47,610 nt of DNA from Sphingobacteriales bacterium TSM_CSM (GCA_002212725.1 MTCR01000072.1:1-47610), one strand, 5' to 3'; counted from the stretch's first letter, positions 24,772 through 33,757 are shown. Translations and numbers: made by a program. The notes: generated by a model not told the origin, from the letters alone.

Positions 24772-26406
24772 TTAATTAACTACCTTCACCGCCACCCTTG
24801 CCTTTGGCAGGCAAAACAGGTAAACGCCCTTGGGCAGGTGTACCGGCGGCAGTTGCTGTGTGCCGGCAGGCAACAGCAAAGGCTGCGAAAATACCAACTG
24901 CCCGGCAAGCGAGTAGCAATACAGCACATCGGAAAGGGGTTGCGGGGTTTGTATAATTAAGGTTGCAGTGCCATTATGCTGTTGTTGTATGTGCAGTTGC
25001 ACTGTGGGGGCAGGGGCAATTTGTGGCACAATACCAATGGGCAAATCCAGTTCATCGGCGCCAATATCGGGCAGTCCGGTTCGGGGTTGTCCTTCAAAAT
25101 CGGTTGCAATGCCCGGAACAGGTATGGCAGTATTTATACAAGGGCTGCCCGGTTGCAGGTGCCAATATTGGGTAAACAGCGGGTTGGCAACAAGGCTAAA
25201 GGCGTCGCGGTCGGTTTGTGCCTGCCATTGTGCAAGGGTAAGGTCTTCCCAGGTTATGTTGTCGTCAATAAAAACGGGTTCGGCTTCATTTTTGTAATAA
25301 AGGTTATGGCTCCAGTTTACCACACCCGAAACTGCCCCCTCGCGCACGCGCACCATAGGCATAAGGGCATTGGCAGGCTGCACAAAAATATTGTTGAGCA
25401 CAGATATGTTGTAGTTGGGCGGCGTGGCGGTATAGGAATCGCTCACCCATACATCGCTTGGGGCAAGCACAAGGGCTGCGTACACATCGGAAGTAGCGGC
25501 ATCAATAATGGTGTTGTGCCATACTTTGGCATCTTTAGCGCCAAACAAGCCAATGCCGGCATGTTGGGCATACATAATATAGTTGTTTTGCACGGTGCCG
25601 TTTATATTTTCGTAGTAATCGGGGTTAAAATCGGTATCAAACCATTCGGCATCGGTATAAAAGCCAAGGTAAATGCCGCCTTCGCCGGTGTATTCTATGT
25701 TGTTGTTTTCAATAAGGCAGTTGCGGCCGCCGCCTTTTACATAAATGCCGGTGGTGGCAATATGGTGCAGGTAGCAGTTGCGCACGGTCATGTTGGGGGC
25801 GTTTACATTGTCAATACCCTCGGCGTTGTAGTCGAGTGCTGCACCCGGCCCCACGCCGGTATAGCTTATATGGCAGTTTTCTATGGTAATGTTGTTGCAG
25901 GCGGGCGTTAGTTTAATGCCATCTCGTCCGGTATGGTGAATATGGCAATTGCGCACGGTAATATTGCTTACACCCCGGCGGTTGGCGTAGGGTATGCTGT
26001 TATCCCAATCCCAGTTGCTTTCAAATTTAATGCCGTAGTAGTAGCCGCCTACAATTTCAAGGTGTTCCAAAGTGCCGCCGGTGGTTTCGGGGTCGTTATA
26101 CCACAGGCAACTGGCAACATCTTCGTTATCGGTTACAGCCAGCAGCGAGGCGTATTCGCCCGGATAGCTTCGTATGGTAAGGTTGTTTTTGTCAATTCGT
26201 ATTTCGTTACTGATGTAAGTACCGTTTCTAAGCTCAATAATATCGCCCGGGTTGGCGGCATCTATGGCGCGGGGCAGTGTGGCAAAGGGCTGGGTAATAC
26301 TGCCGGTGCCGGTAATGTCGTTGCCAAGAGGTGCTACGTAAAAGGTGGCTGCCTGCAAAATAGTGCAACACAACAGCAAAATGCTGAGCAACATAGCGTT
26401 TTTCAT
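24772..26406 (-). CDS. Secreted right-handed parallel beta-helix protein with T9SS-type tail
   Basis: From the ATG at 26406 (in-frame upstream codons back to 26436 look like leader) this is 544 residues. A signal peptide (MKNAMLLSILLLCCTILQAA) is followed by the start typical of polysaccharide-lyase-like beta-helices, TFYVAPLGNDITGTGSITQP, and repeated coils of the type ITVRNCHIHHTGRDGIKL and ITIENCHISYTG (residues about 80-400). The C-terminal 80 residues have the beta pattern ending KGVYLFCLPKARVAVKVVN, like a T9SS type A sorting domain but without the usual YPNP start. It should be exported to the surface or medium and may bind or cut a polysaccharide. No catalytic residues could be named. 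Confidence 0.88.
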   Translation of the reverse strand: MKNAMLLSILLLCCTILQAATFYVAPLGNDITGTGSITQPFATLPRAIDAANPGDIIELRNGTYISNEIRIDKNNLTIRSYPGEYASLLAVTDNEDVASCLWYNDPETTGGTLEHLEIVGGYYYGIKFESNWDWDNSIPYANRRGVSNITVRNCHIHHTGRDGIKLTPACNNITIENCHISYTGVGPGAALDYNAEGIDNVNAPNMTVRNCYLHHIATTGIYVKGGGRNCLIENNNIEYTGEGGIYLGFYTDAEWFDTDFNPDYYENINGTVQNNYIMYAQHAGIGLFGAKDAKVWHNTIIDAATSDVYAALVLAPSDVWVSDSYTATPPNYNISVLNNIFVQPANALMPMVRVREGAVSGVVNWSHNLYYKNEAEPVFIDDNITWEDLTLAQWQAQTDRDAFSLVANPLFTQYWHLQPGSPCINTAIPVPGIATDFEGQPRTGLPDIGADELDLPIGIVPQIAPAPTVQLHIQQQHNGTATLIIQTPQPLSDVLYCYSLAGQLVFSQPLLLPAGTQQLPPVHLPKGVYLFCLPKARVAVKVVN

Positions 26407-26414
26407 AAAATGGG

Positions 26415-26445
26415 TTGTTTTAGTGGTAAAAAGCAAGTAGCTTTG
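26415..26445 (+). promoter_or_regulatory. Promoter of the Uma2 gene
   Basis: TTG (26415-26417), a 20-base spacer and TAGCTTTG (26438-26445) match the Bacteroidota promoter. Transcription would begin near 26452, about 33 bases before the ATG at 26485. It lies in the short divergent gap with the beta-helix gene. Confidence 0.6.
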
Positions 26446-26484
26446 TGTAATTGGTGTGTTTTTGTGAACCTAAAAGCGCTACAG

Positions 26485-27060
26485 ATGGAAAATACAGTGG
26501 TAAAAAAACTCTACTCGTTTGAGGAGTACTGGCAAATGGAACTGCAATCGGAACAAAGACATGAGTTTATTGACGGTCAAATCATTGCTATGCCGGGAGT
26601 AACTAAAAAACACAATTTAATCAACGGCAATTTGCTGTTTACCTGCAAACAAGCCCTAAAAGGACTGCCCTATTATGTTTTTATGGAAGCGGTAAAACTT
26701 CAGATAGCTTCGCAAAAAGACTATACCTATCCCGATTTGTGCATTGCGCCTATGCAGGGTAATCAACTCAATGATTTGCTTATAGCTAACCCGGTTTTGG
26801 TGGCAGAAGTGCTGTCGGAAGGCACCAAATTATACGACAAAGTTGATAAGTTTTTGCGCTACAAAAAGGTATCCACATTGCAGTACTATCTTTTAATAGA
26901 TACCGATGCCGTATTAGTAGATGTTTACCAAAAACTGCCCGATGGTGAACACTGGGAAAGCAAACCTTACACCCAACTTTCCGATATGCTGGCGCTGCAA
27001 TTGTCTGAGGTAATGGTGCAAATACCCATTGCAGCCATTTACGAAGGTGTTTTCGGGTAA
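26485..27060 (+). CDS. Uma2-family (DUF820) putative endonuclease
   Basis: From the ATG at 26485 this is 191 residues. The frame is open further upstream over the antisense of the beta-helix gene, which is not meaningful. The family signs are the start YSFEEYWQMELQSEQRHEFI, the block DGQIIAMPG, the catalytic-looking YTYPDLCIA (PD), a VAEVLSEGT strand (E-x-x-S) and KVDKFLRYKKV. These fit a PD-(D/E)xK-like fold. Members are abundant in Cyanobacteria and Bacteroidota and are annotated as endonucleases by fold only; their function is unproven. It is divergent from the beta-helix gene with its own promoter and converges on the cupin gene. Confidence 0.9.
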   Translation: MENTVVKKLYSFEEYWQMELQSEQRHEFIDGQIIAMPGVTKKHNLINGNLLFTCKQALKGLPYYVFMEAVKLQIASQKDYTYPDLCIAPMQGNQLNDLLIANPVLVAEVLSEGTKLYDKVDKFLRYKKVSTLQYYLLIDTDAVLVDVYQKLPDGEHWESKPYTQLSDMLALQLSEVMVQIPIAAIYEGVFG

Positions 27061-27142
27061 AACGCATAGTCGGTTTTAGGGGTTATAAATTGCGTTAAAA
27101 AAACGGTTGTTATGGAAGAATCTACTTTACGCTTGTTTTTTT

Positions 27143-27748
27143 TCACTTTAAGCCAAACTGCTGCTTAATATCCTGCATTTTAGAAAAAGCATCATCGGGA
27201 AAAACTAAACCAAATTTTTCATTTAACGCCCCAATAGCCCGATTTTTTTTGTCTGACCCTTCGGGATACCCGTTTTCGGTTGTGAGTTGGTGAAAAATTT
27301 GTTCCAGATACTCTTCAAAAGGCTGATTAAAGTACATATCGTAAAACCGAAGCGGCGTTTCTGATGCATTCCAAAAAGTGTGGGTAATTAGTCTGGGGCG
27401 AAGATGCCACCCACCGGCAGAAATTTCTACTACCTCCTCACCAACAAGTACGCTGGCAGTTCCTTCTGCTACATACATCAGCTCGTCTAATTCTTTGTGG
27501 TAGTGCGGCGGCGGACCCATTAACTTAGGCGCTACTGCACACTCTACACTTGAAAACAAACCATTGGTCATGGCGGAGCGCACCCATGTTCTTATTTGCA
27601 AACCGTTGTTATGCTCTAAGGGTGGCCGGGCGGGCAACAAAACCGGCTTTAGTGGGTTATCGGGCGTGTTAGCAACCGGCATAAATGGCAAGGTTAACCC
27701 CAATGCCGAAAACATACCTGAATAAAGGAGAAAATTTCTGCGTTCCAT
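27143..27748 (-). CDS. Exported cupin-domain protein
   Basis: This 201-residue protein starts MERRNFLLYSGMFSALGLTL, a twin-arginine-like signal (RRNFL) followed by a hydrophobic stretch. A single cupin barrel covers about residues 60-140: PPPHYHKELDELMYVAEG carries the two His and the Glu expected as metal ligands, and the second motif is LITHTFWNAS. Cupins of this kind bind Fe, Mn or Zn and range from dioxygenases to sugar isomerases; substrate unknown. Tat export would suggest that the metal is loaded inside the cell. It is the last gene of a three-gene minus-strand operon, 10 bases after the tail-fiber-domain gene. Confidence 0.88.
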   Translation of the reverse strand: MERRNFLLYSGMFSALGLTLPFMPVANTPDNPLKPVLLPARPPLEHNNGLQIRTWVRSAMTNGLFSSVECAVAPKLMGPPPHYHKELDELMYVAEGTASVLVGEEVVEISAGGWHLRPRLITHTFWNASETPLRFYDMYFNQPFEEYLEQIFHQLTTENGYPEGSDKKNRAIGALNEKFGLVFPDDAFSKMQDIKQQFGLK

Positions 27749-27758
27749 AACTTGGTGT

Positions 27759-29687
27759 TTATTTTTTTGTACGCAACAATAACGCCTTTAACTCCTGCAA
27801 TTCGGTTTGCAGTTGCTCTATGGCGGTTTGTTGTTGTTGTATGGTAGTTTGTTGAGTTTGTATAGTTTTTTCCAATGCTGTTTGTTGATGGTCAATGGCT
27901 TTGATGCCCACTGTAAGCAGCCCTATCATGCCCGATGTGCTGTATAGTATATTGTTGCCTTCCTCGGGTTTTTGGTGGTTTTGGGGCACGGTCTGCCGTA
28001 TGGCATCGGGCAGGCTTTGGGCGGTAAAGCCAATGCGTTTTTGTTGTCGTTCCTGTTTTGCAAAATCGGGTTTATCGGGTTGCAGGGTTTCGTGTTCAAA
28101 CAGGTAGTTAATAGATTGTATGTTGCGCAGCGCTTGCAGGTATTGGCTGTATTGATTTTCGGCAATCGGTTCAATGAGTTTTTTGCTTCGGGCATCGCTC
28201 AATTCCAACACATCTAAACAAAACAGGGAGACATAACCGGTATTGAGGTAATTGCGCAAAAAAGCCGTTTGGCTGTAGCCCTGCAAAACCAACCCAGATG
28301 ACGGGGCATCCTGAGGAACAAAAGCTAAGGAGGGCGCAAACCCGCCTACCGGAGTTTCTATGGTAAGCACGGCATCGGCATAAGTACCGTCTGTGTTATA
28401 GTGTTTAAGCTTGGTTTGCCCCGATACGTGCAGTCGCATATCGGGCGAAAGTGTGCCAATGCCCATTTTTCCGCCGCCGGTGGCAGCAATTACATCGCCA
28501 TTATGCACATCATTTAAATACACCCTTGAGCCGGTTTGACCGCCGCGTATAAAGGTACTGTAAAACCTGCCGGTGCCGTCGTTTAACCGATAATTGAACG
28601 AAGAAGGCACATTAAACGCGGCGTTATAATTGCCCGATATAGGATAAAACTCGGCCGTGGCATCAGCCGAGCCGTTTCCGCGCACAGTAAGTACGCCGGT
28701 TTCTAAATAAATGCCGTTGTTAATGCTCACACGTCCGCCGCCATCGGCAAGGTAAATGTTGCCGTTGTGGTTGTCGTTAAGGGTAATAAAACTGCCGGGT
28801 TTACCACTGCGAAGGTAAATATGCTCACTAAATCCGTAGTAGAAATGCGAAGTAGTACTAAAATCGGAATTGGCAAAATCGAGCCGTCCTTTGGAGTAAA
28901 TGGCAGCCGCACCGGTACTGAGCCAGGTTTCGTTGCCCGATGCAAAATTATTGCTGTGCAACCCAAAACCGGTATTGGTAAGGGCATTTACCCCCGTACC
29001 CGACGTAGAAAAAGCATTGATACCCAAACCTGTACCGGAACTGGCAGCTACGCCGCTGCCCGAATCGGAACTGCCGCTTACCCCCACGCTGCCATTTACG
29101 CCTGAGCCGGTAATGGCGGTATAACCGCCCTCGGCATCTGCCCAAATAACATTGGCTGCACCGGTGGCATACAGGCTGCTTTGCTGTGCAGGCGCTGCCG
29201 TACCTATAGAAACCGTGCCTAAATTGTTGTTATACATATCATTGCCCGCCATGCCCCACTGAGTTGGGCAACTGCCGGCTTCGTTGGCATACAGGGCATA
29301 GGGCACACTTACCAACTGCTGCGTACCCATATTGAGGTAAGCGGTGCCGCCGGCGGGGTCAAGCTCTGTTTGCAGGAATTTAGGCAACCCGTCTGCCCAG
29401 GTAATATCGGCAAAACTGCCCGATAATACCGTACCGCCGCCAATTTGCAGGGTAAACAAACCCTGTGCGGTGGTGGTGGCGGTATGCCGTTCCTGATATT
29501 GTATTGCGCCGCCTGCCGTGTTTTGGCGTACCGAAAGCCTTATAGCAACCGTTTGGTTGGTTATTGCCTGCCCCGATGCGTTTCGGGCTACGGCTTGGTA
29601 GTTGATTTTTTGCGGGGTTTGGGCATTTAGCAGTTGCAAACAAACCACAAACCCAACCATCAGCCCCATAAAGAGTAATTTATTCAT
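27759..29687 (-). CDS. Tail-fiber-domain / S74 chaperone surface protein
   Basis: This 642-residue secreted protein has a signal peptide (MNKLLFMGLMVGFVVCLQLL), then a beta-rich N-terminal domain beginning KINYQAVARNASGQAIT and ending TQQLVSVPYALYA, which is shared by many Bacteroidota surface proteins. A middle Gly/Ser-rich beta-helical region follows (GSGVNGSVGVSGSSDSGSG), then a C-terminal S74 intramolecular chaperone of endosialidase type (about 515-642) with LSDARSKKLIEPIAENQY and IGFTAQSLPDAI. A Gln-rich coiled coil (TIQTQQTTIQQQQTAIEQLQ) ends the protein. In relatives the S74 part drives trimerisation and then cuts itself off. It shares a near-identical N-terminal DNA block with the upstream gene 29701-32001. 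It is the middle gene of the operon. Confidence 0.88.
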   Translation of the reverse strand: MNKLLFMGLMVGFVVCLQLLNAQTPQKINYQAVARNASGQAITNQTVAIRLSVRQNTAGGAIQYQERHTATTTAQGLFTLQIGGGTVLSGSFADITWADGLPKFLQTELDPAGGTAYLNMGTQQLVSVPYALYANEAGSCPTQWGMAGNDMYNNNLGTVSIGTAAPAQQSSLYATGAANVIWADAEGGYTAITGSGVNGSVGVSGSSDSGSGVAASSGTGLGINAFSTSGTGVNALTNTGFGLHSNNFASGNETWLSTGAAAIYSKGRLDFANSDFSTTSHFYYGFSEHIYLRSGKPGSFITLNDNHNGNIYLADGGGRVSINNGIYLETGVLTVRGNGSADATAEFYPISGNYNAAFNVPSSFNYRLNDGTGRFYSTFIRGGQTGSRVYLNDVHNGDVIAATGGGKMGIGTLSPDMRLHVSGQTKLKHYNTDGTYADAVLTIETPVGGFAPSLAFVPQDAPSSGLVLQGYSQTAFLRNYLNTGYVSLFCLDVLELSDARSKKLIEPIAENQYSQYLQALRNIQSINYLFEHETLQPDKPDFAKQERQQKRIGFTAQSLPDAIRQTVPQNHQKPEEGNNILYSTSGMIGLLTVGIKAIDHQQTALEKTIQTQQTTIQQQQTAIEQLQTELQELKALLLRTKK

Positions 29688-29700
29688 AATAACAACCTCC

Positions 29701-32001
29701 TTAGTTTTTGTTGATTAATAGTTGTTTAATTTGTTCCAATTCGGCTTCCAAATGGTCTATTTTACCTGCTTTTTGCAGTAAAAGTGCGTTTTGTTGTTGT
29801 AGTTGTTCTATTGTATTTTGTTGTTCCTGAACGGCTTTTACCAAGGGCACTACAAAGGCTGCATAACTAAGGCTGTAGTATTGGGTAGAAGGGTCATTGG
29901 GTACGGTAACGCCGTTAAACACATAACCTGTTTTTTGAGCGGCGGCAGCTACTTCCTGCGCAATAAAACCCGATTGTATTTCGCGTTCGCGCACTTGAAT
30001 AATAGCTTTCAGGTTGTTTTCGTATTCTTCGGCTTTATCCCCATAAATAAAAGCGTTTAACTTGTGCATATCGGCAGTATAGGTAATGGGCCGAAGGGCT
30101 TTAATAAAAGCTAAACCCACCACGTTTTCCTGTACATTTATTTTAAAACGTCCGTCGCTCCAGTTATTCCAGTTGCTAAAACCACCGCAACTTGTAGTGG
30201 TATTACCCAATAAAGCCACATTGCTGTTACCCGGAAAAGAGCCATAACCTACTGCCACCGAATTGGTTAAATTAGCCACATTGCCACCAGAACTAACGCC
30301 TACTCCGGTATTATACCAACCGGTGCTATTGCCATACAAAGCATCATCGCCAACAGCCACATTTAGCTGACCGCTGGTGTTGGCAGAAAGCGTGTTATGT
30401 CCAATGGCAACATTACCCGCACCATTGGTGTTGGCATAAAGTGCAGATACACCTAATGCAGTATTGCCGGTTCCGGTTATATTGTTGTATAAAGCACGAT
30501 AACCAATTGCTGTATTTTGCCAGCCTGTTGTATTGTGCAGTAGCGTTTTGCTGCCTACTGCCGTATTTTGTTCACCGGAAAAAAATGCATTTGGCGGAAC
30601 CCCCAACCCATTGGCATACAATGCACTATCACCTACCGCTACATTATTGCTTCTGTTTACACTGCTTTGCAGGGCGCTTGTACCTACAGCCACATTGCTG
30701 TTACCAATGGTATTGCTATACAAAGCATATGTCCCATAAGCCGAGTTATATATACCTGTTGTATTACTATACAAAGACAAACAACCACTTGCCGTATTAG
30801 CATACCCTGTTGTATTATTGTGTGCTGCATAATAACCCATACCGGTATTGAAGTTGCCGGTTGAAGTGTTGTATAACGTATAACTTCCCAATGCCGTATT
30901 ACTACCGCCCGATGTATTAAGACGCAATGCCTCAAATCCTATTGCGGTATTATCTATCCCGGTAATATTGGAATAAAGTGCGTTTTTGCCATTTGCCGTA
31001 TTTCTTACCCCCGTAGTGTTGCTAAATAAAGTATTAAACCCCAAAGCCGTATTGCTGCTGCCGGTAGTATTAGCAAACAAGGCTTTACTGCCTACTGCCG
31101 TATTATGCTCACCATCAAATAAACCCGTTGTACCACCCACATTATTGTTGAACAAAGCGCTGTCGCCCACTGCCACCAAATTGCTGCGGTTTACGCTGTT
31201 ATACAAGGAAAAAGCACCCAAGGCCACATTACTATAACCGGTAGCGTTGCTTTGCAGGGCGCTGCGCCCTACGGCTGTATTGCCGCTTGCCGTATTGTTA
31301 TACAAACTATTAGTACCTGCGGCAACATTATTATTGCCTTCGGCATTGTTTATGAGGGCATTTATGCCAAAGGCTTCGTTAAAGGTGCCGGTGGTTATAT
31401 TGGGCAGCGCATTAGCGCCTAATGCTGTGTTTGTTTCGCTTAAACGCCCTGCCCCTACATTGTTTACCCTAAAATTCAGCGGCTGGGCATCGGTAGTGCC
31501 TACAAAATGGGTGGCAGGGTCAATACCGGCGTTGCCCGATAAGCTCCAGCCCGATGCACCGCCTCCTGCCACACTGCCTGCCACCATAGCATAGGGCACA
31601 CTTACCAACTGTTGCGTACCCATATTGAGGTAAGCGGTGCCGCCGGCGGGGTCAAGCTCTATTTGCAGGAATTTAGGCAAACCATCTGCCCATGTAACGG
31701 CGGCAAAACTACCTAATAATACCGTACCGCCGCCAATTTGCAAATTGAGTAAACCCTGTGCGTTGGTAGCGCCGGTATGTAGTTCCTGATATTGCACTGC
31801 GCCTGCGGCGGTGTTTTGCCTGATACTGATGCGCAAAGCCACGTTTTGGTTGGGTAAAACCTGCCCCGATGCGTTTCGGGCTACGGCTTGGTAGTTAATC
31901 TTGTTGGGCACCTGCGCCCATACCAAACAGGTTGCAAACAATGCCGCAATACTACACAAACACAGAACTGATTTAAGCAGCACACATATTACTTTGCTCA
32001 T
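29701..32001 (-). CDS. Large repeat-rich surface protein with S74-type C-terminus
   Basis: From the ATG at 32001 this is 766 residues; the frame extends upstream to 32133 without sense. A signal peptide (MSKVICVLLKSVLCLCSIAA) is followed by the same N-terminal domain as its neighbour (KINYQAVARNASGQVLP to VSVPYAM, residues about 33-138). About 23 units of a 17-residue repeat with the pattern NTAxGxxALxxNTTGxx follow, residues about 191-600, like YadA-type trimeric beta-roll heads. An S74-like chaperone domain (SDGRFKINVQENVVGLAFIK) and a Gln-rich coiled coil (QEQQNTIEQLQQQNALLL) close it. It is probably a trimeric surface fibre. First gene of the operon, with a good promoter at 32040-32072. 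Confidence 0.88.
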   Translation of the reverse strand: MSKVICVLLKSVLCLCSIAALFATCLVWAQVPNKINYQAVARNASGQVLPNQNVALRISIRQNTAAGAVQYQELHTGATNAQGLLNLQIGGGTVLLGSFAAVTWADGLPKFLQIELDPAGGTAYLNMGTQQLVSVPYAMVAGSVAGGGASGWSLSGNAGIDPATHFVGTTDAQPLNFRVNNVGAGRLSETNTALGANALPNITTGTFNEAFGINALINNAEGNNNVAAGTNSLYNNTASGNTAVGRSALQSNATGYSNVALGAFSLYNSVNRSNLVAVGDSALFNNNVGGTTGLFDGEHNTAVGSKALFANTTGSSNTALGFNTLFSNTTGVRNTANGKNALYSNITGIDNTAIGFEALRLNTSGGSNTALGSYTLYNTSTGNFNTGMGYYAAHNNTTGYANTASGCLSLYSNTTGIYNSAYGTYALYSNTIGNSNVAVGTSALQSSVNRSNNVAVGDSALYANGLGVPPNAFFSGEQNTAVGSKTLLHNTTGWQNTAIGYRALYNNITGTGNTALGVSALYANTNGAGNVAIGHNTLSANTSGQLNVAVGDDALYGNSTGWYNTGVGVSSGGNVANLTNSVAVGYGSFPGNSNVALLGNTTTSCGGFSNWNNWSDGRFKINVQENVVGLAFIKALRPITYTADMHKLNAFIYGDKAEEYENNLKAIIQVREREIQSGFIAQEVAAAAQKTGYVFNGVTVPNDPSTQYYSLSYAAFVVPLVKAVQEQQNTIEQLQQQNALLLQKAGKIDHLEAELEQIKQLLINKN
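30208..31433. repeat. 51-bp coding tandem repeat, about 23 units
   Basis: Each 51-bp unit encodes 17 residues of the NTAxGxxALxxNTTGxx type. Units 5-7 (with SVNRSN, VAVGDSAL, then GEH and NTAVGSK) recur as units 15-17 (SVNRSN, VAVGDSAL, GEQ, NTAVGSK), showing a larger duplication ten units apart. The units are degenerate at DNA level. Confidence 0.75.
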
Positions 32002-32039
32002 TGAAGAAGTTTTGGGGTGAGTAAGTTGTTTACCATTGG

Positions 32040-32072
32040 CAAACATACGCCAAAGTCTTGAATTGTGGCAAA
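32040..32072 (-). promoter_or_regulatory. Promoter of the surface-protein operon
   Basis: On the minus strand: TTTG (32072-32069), a 21-base spacer, TATGTTTG (32047-32040). Both boxes match the Bacteroidota consensus. The predicted start lies near 32033, about 30 bases ahead of the ATG at 32001. Confidence 0.6.
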
Positions 32073-32145
32073 GAAAAAAAAAAGCAATTGTAGAACTGCC
32101 GCTATGATAATAACCCCTATATTTCGTCTGCAATACCGCCTGTTT

Positions 32146-33615
32146 ATGAAAAAATCGAAACTTATTACCCTTTTACAAACTTTTTCGGACAAGGAAATGA
32201 AGCGGTTTGTAGAATTTGCGCAATCGCCCTATTTCAACAAAAGTAAAAATCTGAGCCGCTTTTGCGAGTTGCTGGCAAAAATCCACCCCGAATTTAGCGA
32301 AGACAGCATAGCAAAAGAGCGCCTCTATACCGAAGTATTTGGCATTGGTAAACCATATCACGATGCCACTATGCGCAATCTTATATCCGATGCCATGTCG
32401 CTGGCCGAAAACTTTTTGGTACAGGCCAACCTGGAACTTGCCCCAATGGAAGCCGAGCTATATCTGGCACGGGAGTTGGTAATGCGCGATACGTTCCGGC
32501 TTGCCGAAAAAAAATTATCCGATATTGACGCCGCTTTAAATCAACTCAACCACTCGCAGGGGTTTTACTACCAATGGCGCATACTCTACTACCGCCTTAC
32601 CGATTACCTGTACTACAAACAACAGAAAATTGACCACAGAAACCGCACGTTGCAGCAAAAACTCAATAATATTTTTTGTAATTTCTGGTTAGATATGTTT
32701 AACTTGTACAGCGTTATGGTAAACCTCAATAAAACCACCACCGCTCATTCCTTTCAACTTAAAGAAGCAGAGGCGGCCATAAAATTGTTTAACCCCGCCC
32801 GCTATGAGCAGCAGCCGCAAATAATTGTAGCCTACTACATGGCCTGCCTTTCTGATGCCAATGCCGGTTGGGACGTGTTTTTAGACCTGCACAATGCCAT
32901 TAAAAAATACCGGCAGCAATTAGGTACCGATATTGTTATAAGAGCAAACGTGTTTATGGCAAATTACCTTGTTCACAGCAGCCACATCAGCCCCGATGCA
33001 AGACAACTGCTGCTCGATTTGTACCTTGATAATGTAACCCTGCACGAGCAGCGCAAAGAAAACATACCGGCCTGGCTGTTTGATGTAATTACCGATACAG
33101 GATATTGGGTAAAGGGCGAAGCTTGGGTGCAGCAATTTATTAACCGCTATGAAAGTCATATACTGCCCGATGTGAGGGAAGGCTGGCTCATGTATGCAAA
33201 AGCACGCCTTTACTTTTACCGGGCTAATTATACCGAAACTATTGCCCTGCTTGCCGTAAGTACGCCTTTTCATGAACAGTATTATTTTTACACGCGCCCG
33301 CTCATGCTGTATGCCTATTTTGCTACCGGCAATTACGATGCCTTTACCACCCTGCTCGATACCTTGAAACATACCCTTTCGCGCCGTAAAAATGAACTGG
33401 CGCCGCCAAAATACCAGGCAATTAAAAACTCGCTTGCCATACTTCCTAAAATGTTTAAGCTGAAAAACAACTACACCCCTGCACTTTATGCCGCCCTGCA
33501 AACCGAACTGGAAAATCCCGAAGTGCGCATGCATTATAAAACATGGTTGCAACAGCAACTTGCAGCCATGAAACAAACGCTCAAAACGCAACGCCTCCAA
33601 AAAACCAGAAAATAG
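32146..33615 (+). CDS. Large helical protein of unknown function
   Basis: From the ATG at 32146 (MKKSKLITLLQTFSDKEMKR) this is 489 residues. The frame extends to a GTG at 32065, but the additional residues are lysine-rich leader. The N-terminus, with LSxxExxRFxxFxxSPYFN-like spacing (EMKRFVEFAQSPYFNKSKN), recurs in many unannotated Bacteroidota proteins. The rest is all-helical, with paired helices rich in Leu, Tyr and Ala like a TPR-type solenoid (for example LYLARELVMRDTFRLAEKKL and AKARLYFYRANYTETIALL). There is no signal peptide, so it is probably cytoplasmic. No catalytic motif. It is divergent from the surface-protein operon. Confidence 0.8.
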   Translation: MKKSKLITLLQTFSDKEMKRFVEFAQSPYFNKSKNLSRFCELLAKIHPEFSEDSIAKERLYTEVFGIGKPYHDATMRNLISDAMSLAENFLVQANLELAPMEAELYLARELVMRDTFRLAEKKLSDIDAALNQLNHSQGFYYQWRILYYRLTDYLYYKQQKIDHRNRTLQQKLNNIFCNFWLDMFNLYSVMVNLNKTTTAHSFQLKEAEAAIKLFNPARYEQQPQIIVAYYMACLSDANAGWDVFLDLHNAIKKYRQQLGTDIVIRANVFMANYLVHSSHISPDARQLLLDLYLDNVTLHEQRKENIPAWLFDVITDTGYWVKGEAWVQQFINRYESHILPDVREGWLMYAKARLYFYRANYTETIALLAVSTPFHEQYYFYTRPLMLYAYFATGNYDAFTTLLDTLKHTLSRRKNELAPPKYQAIKNSLAILPKMFKLKNNYTPALYAALQTELENPEVRMHYKTWLQQQLAAMKQTLKTQRLQKTRK

Positions 33616-33757
33616 CCAAATTTGGTTTAGTGTGTACAACTAAAGCAGGCAGAGGTTGCTTTATGCGTATAATATTGCCCGCTCTGCAGCTGCTCAGGCA
33701 TCCGTCTGCCAATCATCAGGAAGTTTGACAAAAGGGTATTATGCGTTTGTTTTTACC

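Noticed and set aside
24976-25911. A long plus-strand frame of over 300 codons opposite the beta-helix gene
   Set aside because: It is the antisense of a repetitive beta-helix coding region; composition (Gly/Val/His rich) is that of a shadow frame and there is no family signature.
25933-26484. N-terminal extension of the Uma2 protein
   Set aside because: The extension lies antisense to the beta-helix gene. The family starts at the ATG at 26485, which also has a matching promoter just upstream.
27061-27142. A terminator between the Uma2 and cupin genes (AACGCA/TGCGTT)
   Set aside because: The stem is 6 bp with a loop of over 20 bases and the flanking T-runs are on the wrong side for either gene.
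30208-31433. A CRISPR-like array
   Set aside because: The 51-bp repeats are contiguous, degenerate, in one reading frame and translate to a known repeat type; there are no spacers and no cas genes.
27759-32001. A prophage because of 'tail fiber' and endosialidase-chaperone domains
   Set aside because: Both proteins have signal peptides and Bacteroidota surface-protein N-termini, and no capsid, portal, terminase or integrase gene is present.
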